This document shows positions 63,890 to 64,000 of a DNA stretch of 64,000 bases, piece by piece. Origin of the DNA: an uncultured Flavobacteriaceae bacterium. Its GTDB lineage: Bacteria; Bacteroidota; Bacteroidia; Flavobacteriales; Flavobacteriaceae. Made by a program: the position numbers and the translations under genes. Under the pieces are notes generated by a model. The model ran no database searches. It worked only from the letters and a program-made list of their open reading frames with translations, and had not been told where the DNA came from. The stretch's first letter is position 1, and each line of letters opens with the position of its first letter. The stretch is taken from NCBI GenBank assembly GCA_938092005.1, contig CALKOU010000012.1, positions 24,226 to 88,225 of the forward strand, in the 5' to 3' direction.

Positions 63890-64000
63890 TCAATTTCTTC
63901 TTTTGACGATCCACTTAACTTGGACGATATACAATTCTCCTTCCTTTAAAATACTTAAGTAACGAGTGTAAGTTAGACTGCTTTTTCGAAAGCATTTTCT
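63890..64000 (-). CDS. Possible C-terminal fragment of an unknown gene
   Basis: The minus-strand frame is open from the window edge for 36 codons and ends in YIVQVKWIVKRRN before a stop. It may be the end of a gene that starts beyond 64000, but length alone does not prove coding. Not recognised. Confidence 0.2.
   Translation of the reverse strand, partial: RKCFRKSSLTYTRYLSILKEGELYIVQVKWIVKRRN

Larger units (their letters stand above)
63646..64000. other. Right-hand intergenic region
   Basis: No convincing complete gene. It holds a hairpin (63785-63802), one arm of the dispersed GAGCTTGTCG repeat (63839-63850) and, at the very edge, a short open frame on the minus strand. Confidence 0.5.

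Overview
The window looks like a chromosomal segment of a glycan-degrading, carotenoid-producing member of the Flavobacteriia (Bacteroidota), probably marine. The signs are SusC/SusD pairs, type IX secretion (T9SS) C-terminal domains, promoters of the TAnnTTTG type, a flavobacterial carotenoid gene set, a Pycsar-type membrane protein, and an AT-rich genome with almost no Shine-Dalgarno sites. No phage, transposase, CRISPR array or rRNA was seen. There is one tRNA, tRNA-Arg(CCT).

Region 1 (1-21108, all minus strand) is a polysaccharide utilization locus for a beta-1,3-glucan with beta-1,6 branches, that is, laminarin-like. In transcription order it holds a membrane-spanning propeller/Y_Y_Y/LuxR-HTH regulator, SusC, SusD, a PKD-plus-duplicated-module surface binding lipoprotein, a very unusual clan GH-A glycosidase joined to an outer-membrane beta-barrel, a second surface binding lipoprotein with a Big_2 domain, a GH16 laminarinase, a cytoplasmic GH149-type beta-1,3-glucan phosphorylase, a GH17, a GH30, and the first codons of a probable sugar MFS transporter. 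Inferred flow: surface capture and GH16 cleavage, SusCD import, debranching and trimming by GH30 and GH17, uptake, then phosphorolysis in the cytoplasm. Two hairpins between genes divide the long operon into three blocks.

Region 2 (21250-30083) holds a Rieske lipoprotein, the tRNA, and two carotenoid gene groups: a 2-hydroxylase-like crtA homologue, crtD and cruF (a myxol-type end-group set), and crtI in a run with a pirin and an HMA-MauE-like protein. Between and beside them lie small housekeeping and hypothetical genes. The cruF stop codon lies inside the tRNA gene.

Region 3 (30236-33666) holds two T9SS-secreted proteins sharing binding modules with each other. One also shares a module with a surface lipoprotein of the glucan locus, so the pair may belong to the same glycan response.

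Region 4 (33912-46738) holds two SulP anion transporters around an ABC-F ATPase, a persulfide-dioxygenase-like protein with rhodanese domains, a 1229-residue protein combining a metallophosphoesterase, a kinase-like segment and an Omp85-like barrel, an orphan Pycsar-TM protein, and an S1 sulfatase lipoprotein.

Region 5 (47072-62270, plus strand) is a second polysaccharide locus: two SusC/SusD pairs in tandem, a DUF1735-type surface lipoprotein, a strong terminator, then a double 3-keto-disaccharide hydrolase (DUF1080) protein and two Tat-exported Gfo/Idh/MocA oxidoreductases. That last set fits the oxidise-then-cleave route of glycoside breakdown. A secreted VOC protein and remnants of broken genes close the window.
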